27,259 nucleotides of DNA from a virus: IMG/VR virus record IMGVR_UViG_3300035670_001062, positions 1 to 27,259 of that record; one strand, 5' to 3'. The translations under genes and the position numbers were made by a program. This document shows positions 1 to 6,005 of this stretch, one piece after another. The notes beneath the pieces are model-generated. The model did no database searches, had not been told where the DNA came from, and saw only the letters and a list, made by a program, of their open reading frames with translations. The stretch's first letter is position 1. The number at the start of each line of letters is the position of its first letter.

Positions 1-149
1 GACTTACAGCCGACGATGAAGTCGGTGATCGCCTTCTTCACCGCTGGCTCAAGCGACTGCCCGTCAGCCTGCTGGACGGCGGCGATGTACCGCAGGGCGT
101 CCGGGTCGCCTGACAGGATGGGCCGCATGAGCCTGGGATTCATAGCCAT
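1..149 (-). CDS. Partial phage virion protein (N-terminus), possibly LamG-type
   Basis: The frame opens at ATG 149-147 and runs off the left edge with no stop, so only the first 49 codons are visible. The product begins MAMNPRLMRPILSGDPDALR and continues with an Ala/Gln/Asp-rich helix and a hydrophobic stretch ending in Val-Gly-Cys-Lys. From memory, N-termini of this style occur in phage proteins that continue into a LamG-like jelly-roll domain; that domain would lie outside the window, so this is an inference. The start overlaps the stop of the preceding 36-codon gene (TAATG), which suggests translational coupling. A tail fibre or glycan-binding virion protein would fit, because no large fibre gene follows the tape measure gene. 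Confidence 0.6.
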   Translation of the reverse strand, partial: MAMNPRLMRPILSGDPDALRYIAAVQQADGQSLEPAVKKAITDFIVGCK

Positions 150-259
150 TACAAGTCGTCCCCGTCATGGTCGATGTATGCGTACCCGTCACCGCAGCGG
201 ATGACGTTTTCGTCGGCGGGGTGCGGCTCTTGCGGCTCGTTTTCTTTGTCGTCGGTCAT
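149..259 (-). CDS. Hypothetical acidic micro-protein, 36 aa
   Basis: This short reading frame starts at ATG 259-257 and stops at TAA 151-149, where TAATG joins it to the next gene. The product is very acidic, beginning MTDDKENEPQEPHPADENVI and ending in an Asp-rich His-Asp-Gly-Asp-Asp-Leu tail, with no membrane segment. I do not recognise it. The tight overlap and the matching strand support a real gene, but there is no clear Shine-Dalgarno sequence in front of the ATG, so it could instead be leader sequence for the next gene. Confidence 0.5.
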   Translation of the reverse strand: MTDDKENEPQEPHPADENVIRCGDGYAYIDHDGDDL

Positions 260-295
260 GGTGGCGCGGCCGTACAGTAGGTTGATCTAAGGAAA

Positions 296-574
296 TCAGT
301 TTTTGCCAGGGTCAAGCTCGGTCACGTCAACCGTCCGCAGACCCACGACAGGCTTGCCGGATTGTATGGACAGCAGCAAGCGCGTCTGATCGCTCACCGC
401 GTCGGCGATCTCTCGCTGCGTCTCGCGGACCTCTCGAAGCGTCAGCCTGTGCTCATCCAGCAGCGGGATCAAAAGATCTTGCCGGATGAACCACGCCAAG
501 CCAACGGCGACAACGGTCGAAAAACCGTACTTGGCGAGCATCTCCATGAGCGTGTCTTTCGTCTCCGCTGTCAC
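296..574 (-). CDS. Small membrane protein with coiled coil, holin-like candidate, 92 aa
   Basis: I chose the GTG start at 574-572 because an AGGAGG Shine-Dalgarno sequence precedes it by about nine bases and the GTGA overlaps the stop of the upstream gene. The protein has one hydrophobic helix (about residues 16-32, FSTVVAVGLAWFI), then a charged helix rich in Arg, Glu and Leu (about 40-65) that looks like a coiled coil, and a soluble tail. One transmembrane segment followed by a coiled coil is common among small phage holin-like or spanin-like proteins, and the neighbours (a second small membrane protein, a lipoprotein and a cysteine protease) fit a lysis region. There is no family-specific motif, so the function is inferred from context. 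Confidence 0.7.
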   Translation of the reverse strand: MTAETKDTLMEMLAKYGFSTVVAVGLAWFIRQDLLIPLLDEHRLTLREVRETQREIADAVSDQTRLLLSIQSGKPVVGLRTVDVTELDPGKN

Positions 575-912
575 CGCTTCGCCTCCTGCCGCATCACCAG
601 CATCATCACCCGGTTGCTGCGTCGCTCGAGCCACCACCGCAGCAGCACCTGAAACACCGCTGAAGCCAGGGCCGTGAGCAACAGCGTCCAGATCATGCCG
701 TACTGGTGCTGGCGGATCTGCCGCCGCACGCTGCCAACGCTGGCCTCGGCAACCATCGCACGCTCGGCGTCGTCCTGGCACTGGCCGAGCACCTCGGCAG
801 GCCACGTCCGCACGTACTGCTCGACGATCTTGGCAATGCGACCGCGGCCGGCGAGGTACTTCCTCGGGCCGAGCTGGTCCCACACGTAGTCCGTGAGCGT
901 GTCGCTGGTCAT
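571..912 (-). CDS. Small membrane protein, 113 aa, probable lysis region
   Basis: It starts at ATG 912-910, overlapping the stop of the lipoprotein gene as ATGA, with GGTAAGG just upstream. The first 70 residues are soluble and mostly helical. A hydrophobic helix follows at about 73-90 (MIWTLLLTALASAVFQVLL), then a basic tail rich in Arg and Lys. This is an N-out or N-in single-pass layout with a positively charged C-terminus. I do not recognise a family. Its place between a lipoprotein and another small membrane protein makes a holin, antiholin or spanin role possible. Confidence 0.72.
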   Translation of the reverse strand: MTSDTLTDYVWDQLGPRKYLAGRGRIAKIVEQYVRTWPAEVLGQCQDDAERAMVAEASVGSVRRQIRQHQYGMIWTLLLTALASAVFQVLLRWWLERRSNRVMMLVMRQEAKR

Positions 913-1163
913 TGCACCTTACCCGTGCCGCCGCATGGCTGGCACTTCACCTTGACGGTGCCGTCGCCCACGTAGCCGCGGCCGTCGCAGTTGGGGCACT
1001 TGTCACCCGGCTTCGGCTTGTCGTCTGGCACCTCGGGTGCGGCCCGCAGCTGCACGACGCCACGGGCGAGCTCGCAGGCCAGGTCGGCCGAGATGGTGGC
1101 GTCGTTGGGCAGCGTGGCAATGCAGCCGGCCAAAGCGATGAGCGACAGGATGAGAAACCTCAC
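909..1163 (-). CDS. Small lipoprotein with DnaJ-type CxxCxGxG zinc motif
   Basis: The start is GTG 1163-1161, overlapping the stop of the protease gene (GTGA), with GGGGGA upstream. The first 14 residues (MRFLILSLIALAGC) are a classic lipoprotein signal: a positive charge, a hydrophobic core and an LAGC lipobox, so Cys14 is the likely lipidated residue and the mature protein would be about 71 aa. The C-terminus holds two CxxCxG(R/T)G motifs (CPNCDGRG and CQPCGGTG), the repeat pattern of the DnaJ central zinc-binding domain. The protein is therefore probably an exported, membrane-anchored zinc-binding protein. Within a suspected lysis block it could act as an outer-membrane spanin-like subunit, but that is inference. 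Confidence 0.8.
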   Translation of the reverse strand: MRFLILSLIALAGCIATLPNDATISADLACELARGVVQLRAAPEVPDDKPKPGDKCPNCDGRGYVGDGTVKVKCQPCGGTGKVQ

Positions 1164-2083
1164 AGCACGTCCCCCGTCCAGTCAGGAAGCTTGGTCGGCT
1201 TGAACCCGCTGTAGCCGGCGTAGACGTACGAGTCCTTGCCCTTGAGCATCTTGGTGCAGGTGTCGGCGTCGATCCAAAACGAGCAGTTGCGGACCACCGT
1301 CGGCATCGTCTCGGGGTAGTGCTTGCCGACGGTGTTGCTGTCGCCCCATGAGTTAAAGCACAGCAGGCCGGGACGTTTACCCCACCTGCAACCGGCCAGA
1401 GTCATACAGTGCCACCACACGCCACCGGGCCGGCAGAAGCCGTCGCTGTCCCGGCTCATGGAGAAGCCTTGGCCAGAGCACACCACGACGGGGTAGCCGT
1501 TCTGGATCGCCGCAGCCGCCTCCTCAAACGTCGTGGCCAGCGTCGTCTCGCTGCACCGTCGCAGGAAGGCAAACCGCTCAAGGGCGTCGGGCACGCCGTT
1601 GCGGCCCCAGTCCCGGTCTCGCTGCTGCTTGTTCTCCTCGAGGATCACGGTGCCGCCGTAGTCGACGCCGTAGTGCAGGGCTCCGAAGTCCCGGATGGCC
1701 TTGGCGGCATGGAAGCCGGTGCTGCCATCGCCGCCGTTGTTGCGGCTCTGGCCGCGGGCCTCGACCCTGCTAAAGCCGTACAAGCTCGCCTCGATCGTGC
1801 GGCCTCGCACGACCTCGCCTTCGCGCCGGTGGACGATGTCGCAGGCGGCCACAAAGTCGACGCCGAGGCTCGCGCCCCAGCCGACACAGGAGCCCACGTT
1901 GCCCTGCGAGCCGCGCCTCCACTTGGGCAGGCATCGCAGAAGGGCCGGGTACAGCATCACCTCGCGCTTGTCGTCGGCCACGAATCCTGGGGCCGCGCTC
2001 GCCAGCGTGGGGTGCGGCAGCGTGGCGACGAACGCATCAGCGCCGGCCGGGTCGGGCAAGTACCCAAAGGCGTGAGGTTCCAT
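1160..2083 (-). CDS. Papain-like (C1-type) cysteine protease
   Basis: The start chosen is ATG 2083-2081, with GAGGTGA upstream; the frame is open a little further but has no better signal there. The 307-aa protein shows the papain catalytic set in order and with suitable spacing: Gln60 in SQGNVGSC, nucleophile Cys66 six residues later as in papain, His225 in WWHCMTLAG, and Asn244 in FNSWG, which matches the NSWG box of the C1 family. No signal peptide or propeptide is evident. In a phage such an enzyme could be an endolysin-like peptidase, a virion-associated protease or a factor acting on host proteins. The neighbouring membrane proteins and lipoprotein favour the first, but substrate specificity cannot be read from the sequence. 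Confidence 0.85.
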   Translation of the reverse strand: MEPHAFGYLPDPAGADAFVATLPHPTLASAAPGFVADDKREVMLYPALLRCLPKWRRGSQGNVGSCVGWGASLGVDFVAACDIVHRREGEVVRGRTIEASLYGFSRVEARGQSRNNGGDGSTGFHAAKAIRDFGALHYGVDYGGTVILEENKQQRDRDWGRNGVPDALERFAFLRRCSETTLATTFEEAAAAIQNGYPVVVCSGQGFSMSRDSDGFCRPGGVWWHCMTLAGCRWGKRPGLLCFNSWGDSNTVGKHYPETMPTVVRNCSFWIDADTCTKMLKGKDSYVYAGYSGFKPTKLPDWTGDVL

Positions 2084-2087
2084 TGCG

Positions 2088-2687
2088 TCACCTCGTGCCG
2101 GCCCAGGCAATCGCCTCTGCCACCTCAGCGTAGGAGGCCCGCATTTCCGGCGTAACGGGCACGGAATCCAGGCCCATTGCAGACCGCAAGGCAGTCTCGA
2201 CAGCCTCTCTCAGGCCATCCACGGAGCCAGGGCGAGCGTCCCCGAGGCGACGCCACGCAACGTCGAGGGCCACCGTCGTGAAAAGCCGCAGGCTCGGCGT
2301 GTCCCTAAACACCTCGACGCTCGAGGTGCCCTCGGCCTTCACCACCAGGGCGGCTTTCGTCCAGGTGGCGGCCCACAGGGCCTTCTTGTCGGCAGGCAGG
2401 CCGGCGAGGGCCTGGGCGACGGGCTCGACGAGCCGCTGCATCTCGGGGCTGGGCGTCGGCACGGTAACGGCCGGCACCACGGGCAACGCAAACTCTGGCA
2501 GCGGGATTTTGCCCCAGGCGGCAGCCACGATCAGCCCTGCGGCTGCGATGCGGCCGAGGAGTGCACCGTGCTTGCGGGCGGCTGCGGCGGCCTGAGATCC
2601 GAGAGCGGCGATTTGCTCCCAGTACGGCGCAGCAAGCAGAGCAGCTGCGGCAGCGACGGCGAGGGTGCGAAGCATGGCATCGGTCAT
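2088..2687 (-). CDS. Ala-rich membrane-associated protein, 199 aa, unknown
   Basis: It starts at ATG 2687-2685, three bases after the stop of the preceding gene. The N-terminal 75 residues carry two hydrophobic Ala/Leu-rich helices (about 5-21 and 45-60), so the protein probably spans the membrane twice. A Pro/Val-rich linker and a soluble, mainly helical C-terminal domain of about 110 residues follow. I do not recognise a family. Two N-terminal membrane helices directly upstream of a protease gene would fit a holin, but the large soluble domain would be unusual, so I leave it as unknown. Confidence 0.75.
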   Translation of the reverse strand: MTDAMLRTLAVAAAAALLAAPYWEQIAALGSQAAAAARKHGALLGRIAAAGLIVAAAWGKIPLPEFALPVVPAVTVPTPSPEMQRLVEPVAQALAGLPADKKALWAATWTKAALVVKAEGTSSVEVFRDTPSLRLFTTVALDVAWRRLGDARPGSVDGLREAVETALRSAMGLDSVPVTPEMRASYAEVAEAIAWAGTR

Positions 2688-2691
2688 GTGG

Positions 2692-2991
2692 TCACTTCAC
2701 GCCAGCAAGGCTCAGCGAGTACCGAATCAGATCCTCGCCCTGAGGCGTCTGGGCCACTGCCGCCAGCCGGCGGACGAGCTGGTCGTCCACGTCCGAGTCG
2801 GTCTGAGCGGCAAGCCACTCGGCGGCCTCACCGGCAATCAGGCCCTTCTTGTACGGGTCCACCTCGGCGATGAACTTCTGCCCGTAGGTGATGAGCGGCG
2901 ACCACGCTTGCAGTAGCCGAATGGCTTGCCAGATGTTGAGCGTGCTGCCGTACTGCTGCTGTTCGGCGGCGGTCATGGCGTACTGAGGCAT
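2692..2991 (-). CDS. Hypothetical protein, 99 aa
   Basis: The ATG at 2991-2989 overlaps the previous stop as TGATG, and GGAG lies eight bases upstream, so I prefer it to the second Met five codons later. The protein is soluble and mostly helical, with no cysteine, no membrane segment and no motif I can name. It sits in a run of small genes between the sugar-modifying pair and the membrane/protease cluster. Confidence 0.72.
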   Translation of the reverse strand: MPQYAMTAAEQQQYGSTLNIWQAIRLLQAWSPLITYGQKFIAEVDPYKKGLIAGEAAEWLAAQTDSDVDDQLVRRLAAVAQTPQGEDLIRYSLSLAGVK

Positions 2992-3263
2992 CAGTCGGTC
3001 TCCGGTGGCTCTTCCGATTCTGCGTCTTTGTCGTCGTCCCTTGCAGTTGCGTACCAGAGGATGGTGTCCTGCAGGTGCTGGTACACGCTGTCAAAGCACT
3101 CCTTGGCCTCTTCTTTCACGTCTTTGAAGTCAAGGCGAAAAGGTTGTTTGAAGGCCTCCTCCTCGAGCACCTTGCCGTCCTGGTCAGTGATGTAGACGTA
3201 GGCGTACAGCCGGCCGTACTCGATGACGATGCGGCGGTAGACGTAGTCCTTTTCCTGGGCCAT
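2991..3263 (-). CDS. Hypothetical acidic protein, 90 aa
   Basis: Its ATG overlaps the stop of the upstream helix-turn-helix gene by one base (TGATG). The N-terminal half is rich in Tyr, Val and Ile and alternates like beta strands (YVYRRIVIEYGRLYAYVYI). The C-terminal 25 residues are strongly acidic and probably disordered. I cannot assign a family. Tight coupling on both sides supports the reading frame. Confidence 0.72.
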   Translation of the reverse strand: MAQEKDYVYRRIVIEYGRLYAYVYITDQDGKVLEEEAFKQPFRLDFKDVKEEAKECFDSVYQHLQDTILWYATARDDDKDAESEEPPETD

Positions 3264-3610
3264 CAGTCGTCCTCCTGCCCAGGCACCTCAACGTCGTGCA
3301 GGTCGATCTGCCGCACGGTGACGTGCTGCGTCTTCTGCACAGCCCGCAGCTCACGGGTCCGTTCGTCCCACGTCGCTTGAATCCGCAGGCAGGCGGCCTC
3401 AATCTCGGCCTGCGTCGGGTCGCGCTGCCGCTTGGGCTTGGCTCGCAGCTTGCGGTCGTGACGCAAGGGCAAGGCCCACACGTCACGCAGCCGGATCACC
3501 TGATCCTTGGTAATGCTGTACTGCTCGCACAGCTGCACGATTGGCGTGTGGTCGAGCCAGTCGGCCCGGAACCGGTCAATGCTGATCGTCGCCGTGTTGC
3601 CCGCCGCCAT
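3263..3610 (-). CDS. Helix-turn-helix protein, 115 aa
   Basis: GGAG precedes the ATG by eight bases, and the gene begins inside the last 35 bases of the glycosyltransferase gene. Residues about 20-48 (PIVQLCEQYSITKDQVIRLR) read as a helix-turn-helix that would bind DNA. A basic linker and a Asp-Pro-Thr...Glu-Ile-Glu...Trp-Asp-Glu-Arg helical segment follow. The 122-aa protein at 5489-5857 has the same plan: an N-terminal helix-turn-helix, a linker, then a helix containing Trp and ending in repeated Arg. The two are likely distant paralogues. A regulator is the simplest reading; a small terminase subunit is possible but no terminase gene is in view. Confidence 0.7.
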   Translation of the reverse strand: MAAGNTATISIDRFRADWLDHTPIVQLCEQYSITKDQVIRLRDVWALPLRHDRKLRAKPKRQRDPTQAEIEAACLRIQATWDERTRELRAVQKTQHVTVRQIDLHDVEVPGQEDD

Positions 3611-4493
3611 CGGATGGCTCCTCTGCCTCTGCCAGCCAGGTCATGACGCAACGCTGTGCCGGGTTGAGATGCACGGTCCATCCTTTGTCCTTCATCATGC
3701 GGTGGAAGTTCACATGCTCGCAGTCGCCGTTGTCGCCGCTGTACTCGGCCTCGAGGTACGCCTGCGTCTTGTACAGGCCGCACCCGCCAAACGCCGAGTT
3801 GACCTCGATGGGCGGCGCTCCTGGCGGCGGCAGCCAGAACGTGAACCATGGGCCAATGCGTGGCGTCCAACCAAGCCAGCGGTATGCCCAGTTGTCGTAA
3901 TGCGCCCACGGTGCCTTGCCGTCAATCAAAGTGCCAGAGTGCTTGAACAGCGACGTGCTCGCCATGCATCCGGCCTTTGGCATCCGAGCGTGCCAGCCGA
4001 TGCCGTTGATGATGCCGTGAATGCTCCACCCGCCCCAGGCGTCGAGATCCAGCACCAGCACGTAGTCGGCGTCTGGCATGTGCCGACGCACCATCTCCCG
4101 GCAGCGGTTGCGGTAGTCGGCCAAAGCAACCACACGATCACGCTCAAACCCGTGCAGGTGCGGCCGGCCGTTGTCGACGAGCTGCACCATGACGTGCTCC
4201 GGGTCGTCAATCGCCCACTGCTGGAGGATTTCCTTCGTGCCGTCCGTGCTGTCATTCTCGAACACCACTGCCTTCCACTCGGCAAAGTGTTTGACCGTGT
4301 CGGCGATCCGCTTGAGGCTTACCGGCAGGATCCCGGCGATGTTGCGAGCCAGGCCGACGACGCAGACCTTGCTACGAGCTGCCACCAAGGCACCCTCGCA
4401 GGTGGCGTCGGCGTACATGCCGGCAAACTCAAAGTCGACGGGCAACGCCACGTCTGGGTGGTGGCTCTTGTCAAAGGTGATGGTGACGCTCAT
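3576..4493 (-). CDS. Glycosyltransferase, GT-A type
   Basis: I chose ATG 4493-4491, which overlaps the stop of the methyltransferase gene (ATGA); the frame is open six codons further back without a signal. The 305-aa protein has a nucleotide-sugar binding start (VCVVGLARNIAG, about residues 43-54), then FENDSTDGT (78-86), which is the conserved D-S-x-D-x-T strand-turn of GT-A enzymes, and LDLDAWGG (148-155) in the position of the DxD metal site. It should transfer a sugar from an activated donor, using a divalent metal. It is coupled to an FkbM-type methyltransferase, so the pair may build a methylated sugar on virion proteins, phage DNA or the host surface; the sequence does not tell which. 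Confidence 0.8.
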   Translation of the reverse strand: MSVTITFDKSHHPDVALPVDFEFAGMYADATCEGALVAARSKVCVVGLARNIAGILPVSLKRIADTVKHFAEWKAVVFENDSTDGTKEILQQWAIDDPEHVMVQLVDNGRPHLHGFERDRVVALADYRNRCREMVRRHMPDADYVLVLDLDAWGGWSIHGIINGIGWHARMPKAGCMASTSLFKHSGTLIDGKAPWAHYDNWAYRWLGWTPRIGPWFTFWLPPPGAPPIEVNSAFGGCGLYKTQAYLEAEYSGDNGDCEHVNFHRMMKDKGWTVHLNPAQRCVMTWLAEAEEPSDGGGQHGDDQH

Positions 4494-5071
4494 GGCTCCA
4501 CAAAAATCCATTCATGCCCTTCGGCGGCGTCGGGATGCGGATGCTTAATGACTTGGCAGGTGACGTACCCAAGCCTGTTGAGTTGCTCACCAACGCCGGA
4601 ACTCATGTTGTGGCTCTCAATAAGCCAGCGGCAGCGTGAGAAGCACGGCAGCGTGGCTCCTACCATCGCCTCAACCTCGGCCCCCTCGATGTCGACCTTG
4701 ATGAGATCCGGCGGCCCGTGCTCGCAGGCCAGGTCGTCAAGCGTCACGGTCTGGACCGTCACTCGCTCGATAACCTCCACCGTCGCTTTTCCGTCGCCGA
4801 CTCCATGAACTGGCAGCAGCGACGTTTGCAGGGCGCTCGTGCGGCGGTACAGCGTTTCCTCGCCGCTCTCGCTCCACACGGCTCGCCGGTCGTACGTCAT
4901 GCCGGCCGGCGGCTCGCACCGCTCGTCGGGCTCTAGGGACACCACCTTGGTGAACAGGCCGGCGAACAACTCCGACCAATCGCCAGCGTTGGCTCCGATG
5001 TCCCATGCCATATGCCGAGGACAGGCCTCGATCATCGGCATCCACTGCTGCAGCCACGGCTCGCTCTTCAT
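4490..5071 (-). CDS. FkbM-family SAM-dependent methyltransferase
   Basis: The 193-aa product carries the SAM-binding motif WDIGANAGDWSELFA at residues 23-37, an acidic end of strand 2 (SLEPDE, 45-50), the TLDDL segment typical of the family, and PDLIKVDIEGAE near residue 120-131, the FkbM signature. FkbM enzymes are O-methyltransferases that often act on sugar hydroxyls. The gene overlaps the RusA stop upstream and the glycosyltransferase start downstream by four bases each, so the two sugar-modifying enzymes are made together. The length is slightly short for the family but all core motifs are present. Confidence 0.85.
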   Translation of the reverse strand: MKSEPWLQQWMPMIEACPRHMAWDIGANAGDWSELFAGLFTKVVSLEPDERCEPPAGMTYDRRAVWSESGEETLYRRTSALQTSLLPVHGVGDGKATVEVIERVTVQTVTLDDLACEHGPPDLIKVDIEGAEVEAMVGATLPCFSRCRWLIESHNMSSGVGEQLNRLGYVTCQVIKHPHPDAAEGHEWIFVEP

Positions 5072-5466
5072 GTCACCCTCACGGTCGTGCGGCCTTCGGC
5101 TCCCCAGGACTTTTCGACGACCAGCCGGCTGACGTTCGTGTCGTCGCCCATTACGTCTTGCAGAGCATCCAGGCAGGCCTTGGCGATGTTGTCGACATCG
5201 GGCCTGGGCAGGGCCGGGGCCGTCGCCTTGACGCCCGACTTGGTCAGGTGCGACTTGGGCCGGCCGAAGACGGCGTCCACGATCACGCTCACCGGGCCGG
5301 TTGCCTCACGCAGCCCAGCTGCTCGAGCAGCGAGGGCCACCGCCTGGCGGTAGGCGTGGATGGCGTGCGACTTCGGCACGTAGGCACGGGCAAACCCGCC
5401 CACAGTCGAGACTCTCGGCCTCGGTTGCGGAACGGGATCGCCGGGCACGGAAAACGTGATTGCCAT
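5068..5466 (-). CDS. rusA: RusA-family Holliday junction resolvase
   Basis: I start the protein at ATG 5466-5464, 22 bases after the upstream stop, because the family begins at this point: MAITFSVPGDPVPQPRPR. The 132-aa product has the RusA core, with RPDVDNIAKACLDAL (residues 88-102) providing the paired aspartates D90 and D92 and MGDDTNVSRLVVEK (106-119) providing a further pair D108/D109. RusA cuts four-way DNA junctions made by recombination or replication. It would process the joints made by the RecT system in the same transcription direction. The ribosome site is weak. A copy of the repeated GTGTCAAGCG element lies just before this gene. Confidence 0.9.
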   Translation of the reverse strand: MAITFSVPGDPVPQPRPRVSTVGGFARAYVPKSHAIHAYRQAVALAARAAGLREATGPVSVIVDAVFGRPKSHLTKSGVKATAPALPRPDVDNIAKACLDALQDVMGDDTNVSRLVVEKSWGAEGRTTVRVT

Positions 5467-5485
5467 GCCGCCGATGGTGGCGAGC

Positions 5486-5495
5486 GTGTCAAGCG
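5486..5495 (-). repeat. Repeated gene-boundary element TTGACAC, copy E
   Basis: On the minus strand this reads CGCTTGACAC, and its TGA is the stop codon of the gene at 5489-5857. Together with its flank it shares 16 exact bases (5477-5492) with the copy at 16451-16466. It is one of five copies, all at gene boundaries. It resembles a -35 box, but RusA begins only about 20 bases further on and no -10 box is visible. Confidence 0.6.
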
Positions 5496-5857
5496 TAGCG
5501 AGCGCGCCGGCGACGAGCCGCTTGGCCAGTGGCAAACGTCTCCATGATCGTCACGGTCATCGGCTCGCCGTCCCGCTCCTTCTGACGCCGGAACTGCGCC
5601 GCCCTAGCCGCCACCCAAGGCGACAGCGCCAGCGAGTCCCGCGACAGAAGCTCCTCGGCCTCGCTCGGGGCGTCGGTGATCTCGCCGCTCGGCGTCGAGA
5701 TCCGGGAGTGCAACCCGTAGCCGTGGGCCACCTTGCGCAGTTGCCCCGTGCTCAAGCCAAGCCGCAAGGCCACGTCCTCGGTCCTGAGCGTGTCGTCGTG
5801 CCACAGCTTGAACATTAGCGGCACGTTCACCTCGTACTTTCGTCGTCCTCGTCTCAT
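5489..5857 (-). CDS. Helix-turn-helix protein, 122 aa
   Basis: The start is ATG 5857-5855, with GAGGTGA five bases upstream; that signal overlaps the stop of the small membrane protein gene. Residues about 20-45 (LRTEDVALRLGLSTGQLRKV) form a clear helix-turn-helix. The middle is a Ser/Pro/Glu linker and the C-terminal half is basic and helical. The layout matches the 115-aa protein at 3263-3610. It is probably a DNA-binding regulator of this operon, but it could be a small terminase-like protein. Confidence 0.7.
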   Translation of the reverse strand: MRRGRRKYEVNVPLMFKLWHDDTLRTEDVALRLGLSTGQLRKVAHGYGLHSRISTPSGEITDAPSEAEELLSRDSLALSPWVAARAAQFRRQKERDGEPMTVTIMETFATGQAARRRRARYA

Positions 5858-5861
5858 GTTG

Positions 5862-6005
5862 TCACCTCGCTGCGATGTAGAGTCCGATGTTGCTGAACGC
5901 ATACCCGGCGTAGGCGAGGGCGAGCCCGTGCTTGCCCTGCCACGCCAGGTCGCACGCCACGTAGGCGTAGATGCAGCCCGTCAGGGCGATGAGCCAAGCC
6001 GCCAT
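5862..6005 (-). CDS. Small membrane protein, 47 aa
   Basis: The ATG at 6005-6003 overlaps the DnaN stop as TGATG. The product is almost entirely hydrophobic: residues 2-20 (AAWLIALTGCIYAYVACDL) and 27-44 (GLALAYAGYAFSNIGLYI) form two membrane helices joined by a short charged Trp-Gln-Gly-Lys-His turn. Such two-helix hairpins are common among phage small membrane proteins of unknown role. Its fixed position directly after the clamp gene argues that it is real. Confidence 0.7.
   Translation of the reverse strand: MAAWLIALTGCIYAYVACDLAWQGKHGLALAYAGYAFSNIGLYIAAR

Noticed and set aside
296-883. A 195-codon minus-strand frame covering two small genes
   Set aside because: Only its last 92 codons make a sensible protein. 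The upstream part is Arg/Ala-rich shadow of the 113-aa membrane protein gene, and a ribosome site precedes the internal GTG.
3507-4808. Long plus-strand open frame of 433 codons
   Set aside because: It lies opposite the glycosyltransferase and FkbM genes, which have clear motifs; the translation is low-complexity and has no recognisable domain. It is a GC-rich shadow frame.
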